A stretch of DNA of 64,000 nucleotides, from NCBI GenBank assembly GCA_963784065.1, contig CAWAQA010000003.1, forward strand, positions 620,001 to 684,000. The letters are read 5' to 3'. Below the pieces are notes generated by a model. The model saw only the letters and a program-made list of their open reading frames with translations, ran no database searches and was not told the DNA's origin. Shown piece after piece: positions 40,401 through 53,300 of this stretch; position 1 is the first letter of the stretch, and the number at the start of each line of letters is the position of its first letter. The stretch comes from CAWAQA01 sp963784065 (GTDB lineage: Bacteria; Acidobacteriota; Vicinamibacteria; Vicinamibacterales; UBA2999). The translations under genes and the position numbers were made by a program.

Positions 40401-43400
40401 ACACGGTTCCGTGGCTCGGACCGGCGGCCAGCACCGCCTTCAGGCTCGCGCCGTCCTGGTCGCTGTCGTTCGCCAGCACGCCGAGCGGGCCGACCGTCAG
40501 CGTCATGTCCTCTTCGACGGCATACGCGTCATTGACCGCCACCGGCGCGTCGTTGACCGACCTGACGGTAATCGCCACCGTCGCCACGTTGGACTCGGCG
40601 ATGCCGTCGGCCGCCTTGTAGGTGAAGCTGTCGGCGCCGTTGAAGTTGCCGTTCGGCGTATAGGTGAAGCTGCCGTCGGCATTCAGAGCCAGCACGCCAT
40701 TCGCCGGCCCGCTGACGAGCACGGCGCTGAGCGGATTGCCGTTGGCGTCCGTGTCGTTGGCGAGGACGCCGGGTGCCGCGACGCTGAGCACGTTGTCCTC
40801 GTCAACGGTGTATGCGTCGTTCAGCGCGACAGGCGCCGTATTCGGGGCCTCCGTCGTGAAGCTCCAGACATCGCTCTTGGTCGTTCTCTTGCCGTCGCTG
40901 ACCGTCGCGTACCACTCATACGCGGCATTCGGCGCGAGACCGGCCCAGCTCACGGACGACTCGGAACCGGACGCGACGTTGGTCTCGGTCGCGATGACCG
41001 AGTAGCCGGCGCCGCCCATGTCCCAGTCGAGCTCGAACTGGCTGTCCGCGTCGGTTTCGAACGCGCCGAGCGTCGGCGAATACGTGAACGCCGCGATCTT
41101 GTTCTCGGCCGGCTTGAACACGAATAGCGCAGCCACCCGTCGCCGCCGTTGATGCGGCTCTGGTAGTCCATGACGACCTGGTGCACGGGCTGACCGCAGC
41201 TGTTCAGGTCGGTGCGCCGGTTCTCACCGGGATAGTGGCCGTTGATCACCATGAACACGTTGCAGTTCGGCCTGATGATCTGGTTCCACACGGCTTCAGC
41301 CGATGTGCCGTTCGCACCCCGGAACTGCGAGGACGCGGGACGCACGCCCGATTCGTTGAGGAACAGGTGCGTGCTCAGGATCACTTTCCGGTTCGGATAC
41401 CGCTTGATGATGCGGTCGGCCCACGAGACGGCGTAGCCAGGCCAGTCGTGCTCGATGTGGATGACGACGAAATCGATCCCGCCCGCCGAGAACAACTCGA
41501 AGTTGTCCTTGTTCAGCCGGTTGAGCGGATCCGTGACCTCGGCTCCCAGATAGCCGCCGTACCACGGGTTTCCGATGAACCGCGAGGGCGGGAAGATCAG
41601 GTCGAAGTTGGTGGCCGTGCCGTCGGGCGTCTGATCGTGGTTGCCGGGCGACACGCCGATACGGGACCCGGTTCACGTCGAGCACGGTCATGCTCTGATT
41701 GGCCCTGGTCCACTCCGCCGGCACCCGGTCCTGGTTCTCGACGATGTCCCCGAGGTGCGACACGAACCGGATGTTCAGCGGAGCGATGTTGTCGACGATC
41801 CAGTTCGTCTGCTGCGTGAACGTCGCCGGCACGCGCACGTCGATCCGAATAGTGCTGCGTGTCCGGGATCGTCATCAGCGTGAAGTTGGGCTGCGCGGGG
41901 CCCTTCGGCCGGCCGAAGTACGTCACCGTCAGCGGATCGCCATCGGCGTCGGCCACCGACACCTTCAGCGTCGCCGGCGACTGCGACACCCGTCGCGCCG
42001 TTCGCCGGCGCCACGAGGACCGGCATCGCCGGAGCGAGATTCGGCGACGTGAACGGCGCGCCCGTCACCCACGCGAACGTGCCGCGCATGGTGCCTGGCA
42101 GCGCCGGGTTGGCGCTGTTGGCCACGAGGGCGCCGGCGACACCGACTCCCTCGTTGAAGCCCCAGCGGCCGAGCAGGGCCGACCCGGTCGGGTTTTCGGT
42201 CGCCATCCCGGCCTGGATCTGCTCTGCGCTGCGCGCGACGCCCCAGATGCGGACCTCGTCGATCGCGCCGTTGAAGAAGCCCTGCGTCTGGCCGCTCGGC
42301 ACCACGCCGCCCGTCCCCAACGCAGAGCCGATCGCCGCGTGCTGGACGCTGTCGTTGCGCGGCGTGAACGCGCCGACGCTGGTGGTCCCGTCCTCATGGC
42401 CGTCGAGGTACAGCCGCCAGGTTCCACCGCCGTACGTCGCCGCCACGTGGTGCCACTGGCCATCCGACGGAATCGCCGTGGTGCCTCTGGCCGGGTGGTT
42501 TCCGCCCGTGGCCGTGTCTTCGAAGTCGGCGGCCAACGTGTTCGTCGCCGAGTCGATACCCAGGAAGTAGTTCATGTTCTGGGTGGTGGTTTCGCCCTCC
42601 GCCATGCCCTTGGTGATGATCGGAATGGCCGTGATGCCACCCGTGCCCGTGGCGGTCGCGATGCCGGCGCCGTCGCGCCTGATCCACGCTTCGAGCGTGA
42701 ACACCTGCGCGCCGAGGCCGGGAGCCTGGCCGAGCGCGACGAACGCCGTCGTGCCGTTGAAGTCGATGGCAAAGCTCGGGGTCGGGTTGACGGTGACGAG
42801 GAGGTCGTCGCTCGCGTTTAGCTCGCCATCCTCGATGGTCAGGCGCAGCACGTACGAGCCGATCGTCGAGAACGTCGCCGTCGTCGTCAGCGCCTGGGCA
42901 TCGGCGAACGTCACCGTGCCGGGGCCGCTGATCTTGCTCCACGCGGAGACGAGCACCCCGCCGGGCAGGCCGTCGTCTCCGACAATGCCGGACAGCGTGG
43001 CAGGCGCCGGCATGTTAATCGCCTGGTCGGGCCCGGCGATCACCGTGGGCGGCATATTCGCGGTGCCGGCGGCGACCTGGATGGTCACGCTGTCGGCAAC
43101 CGTGTTGGTGCCGTCGGTCGCAGTCAAGGTCAGCACATACGTGCCGATTCCCGAGAAGGTGGCATTGGTGCTCAGCAGGCTCGCGTTGCTGAAAGTCACC
43201 ACGCCCGGCCCGCTCGTCTTGCTCCACTGCGTCGTCACGGCGGCCGGATCCGCGCTGTCATCCGTGACCGTGCCGGTCAGGAGACCGCCGGGGTAAGCCA
43301 TCGTCGCGTCGGCGCCGGCGCTGACAATCGGCGCCTCATTCGCCGTGAGCGAGGGCGTGGATATCCAGGACCACCCCGTTCCGAACAGCGAGCCATTGGC

Positions 43401-44360
43401 CAGGCGTCCCGTCGAGTCGACGACGCACCCGCAGCGCTCGTCGAAGCCCCAGCGGCCGAGGAGCCCTGTCGCCGTGGCGACTTCACGCCTGTAGTTCGCG
43501 AGGATCTCGGCCGGCCGTGCGCGCGTGGTTCCAGATACGGGTCTCGTCGACTGTTCCAGCAAAGAATCCTGCGGCCGTGCCGTTCGAGACCAGGGCACTG
43601 CCGAGCGCCGCGGCCGTGATGGTGTCGGAGCGGGTCGGCTGACCAACGGGCAGCTCTCTTTCGAGAGCGCCGTTCAGATACAACCGCAGCGTCGTGCCGT
43701 CGTACGTTCACGGCGCCGTGAGTACCACGTGTTGGTCACGATGGGCGTCGTGCCGCTGATCGGGTGGTTCAATCCGGGGCTCGCGCCGGTCGCGCCCTCT
43801 TCGAAGTCCGCCGCCAGCACGCCGCCCAGACGGCCGTGTTGATCCCGAAGATGTAGTTGATGTCGACGTTGCTGACCTCACCTTCGGCGCGTCCCTTGGA
43901 GATCAGCGGGATCAGGGTGGTGATGCCGCCAGTGCCGGTGCTGGTCGCGACACCAGGACCCTCACGCCTGAACCACGTTTCCAGCGTGAAGGTCGCGCTG
44001 GCGAGCGCCGTGGAGTTGAGCGGTTCCAGCAGGACATAGTCGCCCGACGTCGCCAGCCGCAGGCCGTTGTTGCCGGCCGGCAGCGGCGTCGTGGCATAGC
44101 CCGAGCCGCCGAGAGTCCACGAAGGTCCCGTGCCGGGAGGAACGGTCGTCGCGTTCGGCGCCAGGGTGCCGTTGATCGTGCCCATGCTGCCGGCTGCGAC
44201 CGTGCCGGTCCCGTCGTCGAGACCCCACCGGCCGAGCAGCCCGCCCGGGGCGATGAGCAGCGGCTCGTCCATCGTGTCCTTGATCTCGGCCTGGGTGCGC
44301 ACCACGTTCCAGATGCGAGCTTCGTCAATCTGCCCCTTGAAGAAGCCCTGCGCCGCACCA
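37346..44360 (-). CDS. Giant LamG-PKD-metallophosphoesterase-cadherin-repeat protein, 5' end chimeric (frameshifted)
   Basis: This is about 2,300 residues of a second giant gene. It joins the upstream repeat array without a start at 44360, where the sequence enters the middle of a LamG domain (GFFKGQIDEARIWN). Then follow LamG (44.07-43.4 kb), two PKD-like domains (43.34-42.78), LamG (42.77-42.06) and a calcineurin-type metallophosphoesterase (42.0-41.1): IPDTQHY, SHLGDIVEN, SPGNHD and NGHYPGE supply the metal-binding residues. A fibronectin-like segment and about eleven cadherin-like repeats (40.84-37.75) follow. The tail is RRDWDDWRDWWHDLRDWDWN. The last in-frame stop is 37346, but the final 90 codons look non-coding, so the end may be near 37636. 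It is probably secreted; phosphoesterase activity is inferred. Confidence 0.7.
37745..40836 (-). repeat. Cadherin-like (VLGND-type) protein repeat array, about 11 units of ~96 residues
   Basis: Units of about 288 bases share the pattern APVAVNDSYATDED, GVLGNDTDADG, LNADGSFSYKPAADFSGADS, FTYRASDG and SNVATVSITVNAVND. The acidic DxNDxxP-like ends suggest calcium-bound linkers as in cadherin-like Ig folds. DNA identity between neighbours is high in the middle (39.0-40.0 kb) and falls off at both ends, as expected for unit duplication by recombination. Confidence 0.9.
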
Positions 44361-47300
44361 GTCGCAACAGCGACCGTGAGCGTGTCGCCGTCGAGATCGG
44401 TATCGTTGGCGCAGGACCGCAATGCTCGCCGGTGTGTCTTCGACGCCGTTGCGGCATCGTTCACCGCCACCGGTGCATCGTTGGCCGCCGTCACCGTGAC
44501 GCTGACCGTCGCCGTGGCGCTGCCGCCCTGGCCGTCGCCGATGGTGTAGGTGAAGCTGTCCGCGCCCGCGTAGTTCGCGGCCGGGGTGTAGCTGATCGTG
44601 CCGTCGGCGTTGGCCACCGCGCTGCCGTGCGCCGGCGTGCCGACACTCGCCACCGTCAAGCGTGTCACCGTCGGAATCGGTGTCGTTCGCGAGCACGGCG
44701 ACGTTCACCGCGGTGTCTTCCGCCGTCGTGGCCGTGTCGTTCACCGCCACCGGCGCATCGTTGGCCGCCGTCACCGTCACGCTCACCGTCGCCGTGGCGC
44801 TGCCGCCATGGCCGTCGGCAATCGTGTAGGTGAAGCTGTCCGCACCCGTGTAGTTCGCCGCCGGCGTGTAGGCAATCGTGCCGTCGGCGTTGGCCGCCGC
44901 GCTGCCGTGCGCCGGCGGCGCCGACGCCGGTCACCGTCAAGGTGTCGCCGTCGAGGTCGGTGTCGTTGGCCAGCACCGCAATGATCGCCGGCGTGTCTTC
45001 CGACGTCGTCGCGGCGTCGTTGACCGCCACCGGCGCATCGTTGGCCGCCGTCACCGTGACGCTGACCGTCGCCGTCGCGCTGCCGCCCTGAGCCGTCGCC
45101 AATCGTGTAGCTGAAGCTGTCCGCTCCCGTGTAGTTCGCCGCCGGCGTGTAGCTGATCGTCCCGTCGGCGTTCGCTACGGCGGTGCCGTGCGCCGGCGTG
45201 CCGACGCTCGTCACCGTCAGGCTGTCGCCGTCGAGGTCGGTGTCGTTGGCCAGCACCGCGATGCTCACCGAGGTGTCTTCCGCCGTCGTCGCCGCATCGT
45301 TCACCGCCACCGGCGCATCGTTGGCCGCCGTCACCGTCACGCTGACCGTCGCCGTCGCGGTGCCGCCCTGACCATCGCCGATCGTGTAGCTGAAGCTGTC
45401 CGCGCCCACGTAGTCCGCCGCCGGCGTGTAGCTGATCGTGCCGTCGGCGTTCGCTGCCGCGGTGCCGTGCGCCGGCGTGCCCACACTCGTCAGCGTCAAG
45501 TGTGTCGCCGTCGGAATCGGTGTCGTTCGACAGGACCGCGACGTTCACCGACGTGTCTTCCGCCGTCGTCGCCGCATCGTTGACCGCCACCGGCGCGTCG
45601 TTGGCCGCGGTCACGGTCACGCTCACCGTCGCCGTGGCGGTGCCGCCCTGGCCGTCGCCGATGGTGTAAGTGAAGCTGTCCGTTCCCGTGTAATTCGGCG
45701 CCGGCGTATAGGTAATCGTCCCGTCCCCGTTCGCGCTCGCCGTGCCGTGCGCCGCGGCGAACGTACTCGGTGACGCCGGGATCGCCGACGGCGCGGCGCT
45801 GTGAACGCCGGCGACGAGCGGTATCCCCGTGCGGTTCACGTGGCCATCGCTGTCGGTCACATAGAGATACAGGTTCGACAGGCTGCTGAAGCTGCCCTGG
45901 TTCACCGTCAGCGTGATCGACGAGTCGGACCATGCCGTCGGCAGCTGAATCTCCCGGTGGCGGGACGCCTCGTAGGTCGGCGCGTCGCCAATCTCGACGC
46001 GCGCCTGCGTGGTGTCAATGTAGACGTCATCCCAATATGCATAGGAGTCGCCGATCCCGGCGCAGAGGTCGTCGGCGTCATGCCCCAGATACTGGCCGAC
46101 CCAGACGTTCTCCCACCGGTGCTGCGGGAACACACGAGTGGCCACCGGCTGGTCCACCTGCTTCACGCCGTCGACCCAGAACCGCATCACGCCGTCCCGC
46201 ACGTTCGGCGACGACTCCTCGAAGTAGCCCTGGATATGTGCCCACCGCTTCGAGAAGTTCGGCGGGCCGAGCTCGAGCCAGCGCTGATCGAGCACACCTA
46301 CCGTCGAGGTAAGGAGGCTTGCGCCGGTGCAGAACATCACGTAGTCGAGATGCGGCTCGTCGTTGTCGGACGAGGTGATCCGGAACGGCTTGTGGTTGCG
46401 CGAGTACGGCGCCGGCGTGTCGAGGTAGTAGACCAGCCGTCCAGGTAAATGCGCGGCAGCGGCGTATTGGCGATGCCGAACGCCGAGTTCCACTGGCCGT
46501 CGACGAAGTTGGAGCGCGCGCTGACGTTCGAGTTCGGCCTCGTCACCATGGTCGAGAACGTCGGCGTCGTGCCGGCGGGGTGGATCGACCAGCCATTGAG
46601 CAGCGCATCGTCGGTGCCGCGCTCGAAGTCGTCGAACCTGAGCGGCGCCGCCATCGGCTTGCTGCCGAACGCCGCGCCGGCAATCTGGATCGTGGCGCCG
46701 TCGGCGATGGTGCCTGACACCGTCGTAACGATTGGCGTGCCGACGCTGGTCAGCGTGACCGTGTCGCCGTCGACATCGGTGTCGTTCGCCAGCACCGCGA
46801 TGGTGACCGCCGTCTCCTCGGCCGTCGTCGCCGCGTCGTTCACCGCCACCGGAGCGTCGTTCACCGGGGTCACCGTGACGCTCACGGCCGCGGTGGCGCT
46901 GCCGCCCTGGCCGTCGCCGACGGTGTAGGTGAACGCATCCGAACCGTTGAAGCCCGGCGCCGGCGTGTAGGTGATCGTGCCGTCTGCGTTCACCGCGGTG
47001 CTGCCGTGCGCCGCGGCGCCGACGCCGGTGACGCTGAGGATGTCACCGTCGAGATCCGTGTCGTTGGCCAGCACCGCAATGCTGACTGACGTGTCTTCGG
47101 CCATCGTCGCCGCATCGTTCACCGCAACCGGCGCGTCATTCCCTGCCGTCACCGTGACGTTCACCGTTGCCGTGGCGCTGCCGTCCTGGCCATCGCCAAT
47201 CGTGTAGGCGAAGCTGTCGGCGCCGGTGTAGTTCGCGGCCGGCGTGTAGGTAATCGTGCCGTCGGCGTTCGCCACGGTCCCGCCATGCGCGGGCGTACCG

Positions 47301-50300
47301 ACACTCGTCACCGTCAACGAGTCACCGTCGGAGTCGCTGTCGTTCGCCAGCACCGCGATGCGGACCGCCGTGTCTTCGGCCGCCGTGGCCGACGTCGTTC
47401 GCCGCCACCGGTGCGTCGTTCACCGCGGTCACCGTGACGCTCACGGTGGCCGTCGCCGTAACGCCCTGGCCGTCGCCGATCGTGTAGCTGAAGCTGTCGG
47501 CGCCCGCGTAGTCGGCCGCCGGCGTATAGGTGACAGTGCCGTTCCCGTTGGCGACGGCGCTGCCGTGCGCAGCCGCGCCGATGCCGGTGACGATGAGGGT
47601 GTCACCGTCGAGATCCGTATCGTTGGCCAGCACCGCGATGCTGACCGCCGTCTCTTCGGCCGTCGTCGCCGCATCGTTCACCGCCACCGGGGCGTCATTC
47701 CGTGCCGTCACCGTGACGGTCACCGTGCCCGTGGCGCTGCCGCCCTGGCCATCGCCGATCGTGTAGGCGAAGCTGTCGGCTCCCGCGTAGTTCGCCGCCG
47801 GCGTGTAAGTAATCGTCCCGTCCGCGTTGAGAACCGCATTGCCGTGCGCGGCTGCACCCACCGCAGTCACGGTGAGGTGGTCGTCGTCCGGATCGGTGTC
47901 GTTGGCCAGTACGCCAAGCGTGATCGACCCGTCCTCCGCCACCGTCGCCGCATCGTTCGCGGCGACCGGAGCATCGTTGACCGAGGTCACGTTGACATTG
48001 ACCGTCGCGGTCGCGGTGCCGCCCTTCCGTCGATGACCGCGTAAGTAAACATGTCGGCACCGTCGTACCCGGGCGCCGGCGTGTAGATGACGATGCCGTC
48101 CGCGCCAGCCAGGGCAGTGCCGTATGCAGGCACGCTCACGACGCTCACCGTCAGGGTGTCCCCGTCGGCGTCGCTGTCGTTCGCCAGCACGGCGATGGCG
48201 ACGGCCGTGTCTTCCGCTGTCGTGGCCGTGTCGTTGACCGCCACCGGCACGTCGTTGACCGCCGTCACGGTCACGTTGACCGTCGCCGTCGCGCTGCCGC
48301 CCTGGCCGTCGCCGATCGTGTAGCTGAAGCCGTCCGCGCCCGTGTAGTCCGCAGCCGGCGTGTAAGCAATCGTGCCGTCCGCGTTGGCCGCGGCGCTGCC
48401 GTGCGCGGGCGAACCGACGCCAGTGACGCTGAGGCTGTCGCCGTCGGGATCCGTGTCGTTCGCCAGCACCGCGATGCTGACCGCCGTTTCCTCGGCGGTC
48501 GTCGCCGGGTCGTCAGCCGCCACCGGCGCGTCGTTCACCGTCGTCACGGTGACGTTCACCGTCGCCGTCGCGCTGCCGCCCTGGCCGTCGCCGATCGTGT
48601 AGCTGAAGCTGTCGGCGCCCGTGTAGTTGGCGGCCGGCGTGTAGGTAATCGTCCCGTCGGCGTTGGCCACGGCGCTGCCGTGCGCCGGCGTGCCGACGCC
48701 CGTCACGGTCAGCTGTCGCCGTCGGCATCGGTGTCGTTCGCCAGCACCGCGATGCTGACCGCCGTCTCTTCGGCCGTCGTGGCCGCATCGTTCACCGCCA
48801 CCGGGGCGTCGTTCACCGCGCTCACCGTGACGCTGACCGTCGCCGTCGCGCTGCCGCCCTGGCCGTCGCCAATCGTGTAGCTGAAGCTGTCCGCGCCCGT
48901 GTAGTTCGCCGCCGGCGTGTAGGTGATCGTGCCGTCCGCGTTGACCACGGCGCTGCCGTGCGCCGGGCGCGCCGACGCTGGTGACCGTCAGGCTGTCGCC
49001 GTCGAGATCGGTGTCGTTCGCCAGCACCGCGACGCTGACCGGCGTTTCTTCCGCCGTCGCTGCCGCGTCGTCCACCGCCACCGGCCCGTCGTTCACCGCG
49101 CTCACCGTGACGCTCACCGTCGCCGTCGCGCTGCCGCCCTGGCCGTCGCCGATCGTGTAGCTGAAGCTGTCGGCGCCGGCGTAGTTGGCCGCCGGCGTGT
49201 AGGTGATCGTGCCGTCCGCATTCGCCACCAGCGCCGCCGTGCGCCGGCGTGCTGGCACCGGTCACCGCCAGCGTGTCGCCGTCGAGATCGCGTGTCGTTC
49301 GCCAGCACCGCGATGCTGACCGCCGTGTCTTCCGCTGTCGTCGCGGCGTCGTTCACCGCCACCGGCGCGTCGTTGGCCGCCGTCACCGTCACGCTCACCG
49401 TCGCCGTGGCGCTGCCGCCCTGGCCGTCGCGCGATCGTGTAGCTGAAGCTGTCCGCGCCCGTGTAGTTCGCGGCCGGCGTGTAGCTGATCGTGCCGTCCG
49501 CATTGGCCACCGCGCTGCCGTGGGCCGGCGGCGTGACCGCCGCTCACCGTCAGGCTGTCGCCGTCGATGTCGGTGTCGTTGGCGAGGACCGCGATGTTCA
49601 CCGACGTGTCTTCCGCCGTCGCCGCGGCGTCGTCGGCCGCCACCGGGCGTCGTTGACCGCGGTCACAGTGACGCTGACGGTCGCCGTCGCCGTTGCCGCC
49701 CTGGCCGTCGGAGATCGTGTAGGTGAAGCTGTCGGCACCGGCGTAGTTCGCCGCCGGCGTGTAGGTGATCGTGCCGTCCGCGTTGATCATCGCAGCTGCC
49801 GTGCGCCGGCGTCCCGACGCTGATCACGCGTCAGCGCGTCGTCGTCGAGGTCGGTGTCGTTGGCGCGGACGGACGACCGTCACCGGCGTGTCCTCCGCCG
49901 TCGCCGCCGCGTCGTTGACCGCGACCGGAGCGTCGTTGACCGCCGTCACCGTGACGCTGACCGTGGCCGTCGCGCTGCCGCCCTGGCCGTCACTGACCGT
50001 GTAGGTAAGCCGTCGCTGCCGGAGTAGCCCGGTGGCCGGCGTGTAGCTGATGGTCCGTCGGCGTTCATCTCCGCGCTGCCGTGCATCACCGCGCCGACGC
50101 CGCTCACCGTCAGGCTGTCGCCGTCGGCGTCGCTGTCGTTGGCGAGGACCGCGATCGAGACCGACGTGTCTTCGCCGGTGGTCGCGGCGTCGTTCGCGGC
50201 CACGGGTGCGTCGTTGACGGAGCTCACCGTGACGCTGACCGTGCCGACGGCGCTTCCGCCCTGGCCGTCCGTCAGGGTGTAGCTGAAGCTGTCGCTACCG

Positions 50301-53300
50301 CTGAAATTGGCCGCCGGCGTGTAGGTCACCGTGCCATCCGCGTTGACCACCGCAGTCCCGTGAGCGGGTGCGTTCACGGCGCTCGCGGACAGGCTGTCGC
50401 CGTCCACGTCGATGTCGTTGGCCGCCACGGCGACGATCACCGCGCGTGTCCTCGTTCGTCGTGACGAGTCGGCCGTCGCGGCCGGCGCGTCGTTGGCCGA
50501 GCTCACCGTGACGTTGACGGTGGCCGTGTCGATGCCGCCGTGGCCGTCGTCGACCGTGTAGGCGAAGGTGTCGGCACCGTTGTAGTCGGGCGCCGGCGTG
50601 TAGGTGATCGTCCCGTCGGCGTTGACGGTCGCGCTGCCGAAGGCCGGCTCGCTGACGGCCACGACCGACAGCGTGTCGCCGTCGCGGTCGCTGTCGTTGG
50701 CCAGCACGGAGATGCTGACGGCGGTCTCTTCGGCGCGTGGCGGCGACGTCGTCGGTCGCGGCCGGAGCGTCGTTCGCAGCCGTGACGGTGACGGTCACCG
50801 TGGCGACGTCGAGTCGGCGGTGCCGTCATTCGCCCGGTAGGTGAAGCTGTCGGCGCCGCTGTAGTCGGTGCCGGCGTGTAGGTGAAGTGCCGTCAGGGTT
50901 CAGCGTCAGCGTGCCCTTGCGCGTGGAGCTCACCAGGACCGCCGTCACCGGTCGCCGTCCACGTCGGTGTCGTTGCCGACCACGCCCGGCGCCGCGACTA
51001 CGAGCGGCGTGTCTTCGGCCGTCGTGAAGCTGTCGTCCGCCGCCACCGGCGCGTCGTTCGCCGCGCGTCACCGTCACGACGACCGTCGCCGTGGCGGTGG
51101 CGCCCTGGCCGTCGCCGATCGTGTAGGTGAAGCTGTCGGCGCCGTGTAGTTCGCGGCCGGCGTGTAGGTGATCGTGCCGTCCGCGTTGGCGACCGCGCTG
51201 CCGTGCGCCGGCGTGCCGACGCCCGTCACCGTCAGCGCGTCGCCGTCCAGGTCGGTGTCGTTCGCCAGCACCGCGATGCTCACCGCGCGTGTCCTCGGCC
51301 GTCGTCGCGCGCGTCGTTCACCGCCACCGGGCGCATCGTTGACCGGCGGTCACGGTCACGCTGACCGTCGCCGTCGCGCTGCCGCCGTGGCCGTCGCCGA
51401 TCGTGTAGCTGAAGCTGTCCGCGCCCGTGTAGTTCGCCGCCGGCGTGTAGCGTGATCGTGCCGTCGGCGTTCGCCACCGCGCTGCCGTGCGCCGGCGTGC
51501 TGACGCTGGTGACGCGTCAGGGTGTCGCCGTCGAGATCCGTGTCGTTGGCGAGCACCGCGATGCTGACCGCGCGTGTCCTCGGCCGTCGTCGCCGTGTCG
51601 TTGACCGCGACCGGGGCGTCGTTCGCCGCGGTCACCGTGACGCTGACCGTCGCCGTCGCGCTGCCGCCCTGGCCGTCGCCAATCGTGTAGGTGAAGCTGT
51701 CGGCGCCCGCGTAGTTCGCCGCCGGGGTGTAAGCGATGGTGCCGTCCGCGTTCGCCACCGCGGTGCCGTGCGCGGCTGCGCCGACGCCCGTGACCGTGAG
51801 CGTGTCGCCGTCCGGATCGCGTGTCGTTGGCGAGGACCGCGATGTTGACCGGACGTGTCCTCGGCCGTCGTGGCCGTGTCGTTGACCGCCGCCGGGCCGT
51901 CGTTGACCGCGGTGACCGTGACGCTCACCGTCGCCGTCGCGCTGCCACCCTGGCCGTCGCCGACCGTGTAGGTGAAGCTGTCGGCGCCCGCGTAGTTCGC
52001 GGCCGGCGTGTAGGTGATCGTGCCGTCCGCGTTGGCGACGGCGCTGCCGTGCACGGGCTGCACCGACGGCGGTCACGGTCAGGCGTGTCGCCGTCGAGAT
52101 CGGTGTCGTTCGCGAGCACCGCGATGCCGACCGCCGTGTCTTCAGCCGTCGTCGCGGCGTCGTTGGCGGCCACCGGCGCGTCGTTCACCGCCGTCACCGT
52201 GACGGTCACGGTCGCCGTGGCGCTGCCGCCCTGGCCGTCGCCGATCGGTGTAGGTGAAGCTGTCCGCGCCCGTGTAGTTCGCCGCCGGCGTATAGGTGAT
52301 CGTGCCGTCCGGGTTCACCACGGCGCTGCCGTGCGCGGGCGTGCTGACGCCGGTCACCGTCAGCGTCCGCGTCCTCGAGGTCGGTGTCGTTGGCCAGGAC
52401 GGCGATGCTCACCGCGGTGTCTTCGGCCGTCGTCGCCGCGTCGTTGACCGCCACCGGCGCGTCGTTGACCGCCTCACCGTCACGATCACCGTCGCCGTGG
52501 CGCTGGCGCCCTGGCTGTCGCTGACCGTGTAACTGAAGTTGTCCGCGCCGCTGTAGTTGGCCGCCGGCGTGTAGGTGATCGTGCCGTCGGGATTGACGAC
52601 GGCGCCGCCGCGCGCGGGCGCGCCGACCGTCGTCACCGTGAGGCCGTCGCCGTCCGGATCGGTGTCGTTGCCGAGCACCGCAACCGTGACCGCCGTGTCT
52701 TCCGCGGTTGACGCCGCGTCATTGACAGCCGCCGGCCCGTCGTTGACCGGGGTCACCGTCACGCTCACCGTCGCCGTCGCGGTGCCGCCATGACCGTCGC
52801 CGATCGTGTAGCTGAAGCTGTCGGCGCCCGAGTAGTTCGCGGCCGGCGTATAGGCAATCGTCCCGTTGGCATTGGCCACCGCGGTGCCGTGCGCGGGCGT
52901 GCCGGCACTCGTCACACTCAGGCTGTCGCCGTCCGGCTCGGTGTCGTTGGCGAGCACGGCCACCGTCACCGCCGTATCTTCGGCCGTGGTGACGCTGTCG
53001 TTGACGGCCGCGGGGCCGTCGTTCACGGCCGTCACGGTGACGCTCACCGTCGCCGTCGAGGTCCCGCCCTTCGAGTCGCCAATCGTGTAGCTGAAGCTGT
53101 CGGCGCCGGTGTAGTTCGCCGCCGGCGTGTACGTGACCGTACCGTCGGCATTCGCGACGGCGTTTCCGTGCGCAGGCGTACCGACGCCCGGTGACCGTCA
53201 GACTGTCGCCATCCGGATCGCTGTCGTTGGCCAGCACGGCGACGGTCACCGCCGTGTCCTCCGGCGTGGCCGCGAGCGTCGTTCACCGCTGCCGGCGCGT

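Noticed and set aside
38692..41127. An 811-codon open frame on the + strand opposite the cadherin-repeat array
   Set aside because: It mirrors the repeats in antisense, is rich in Arg, Val and Gly, has no recognisable fold and no ribosome site. GC-rich periodic DNA keeps the opposite strand open by chance.
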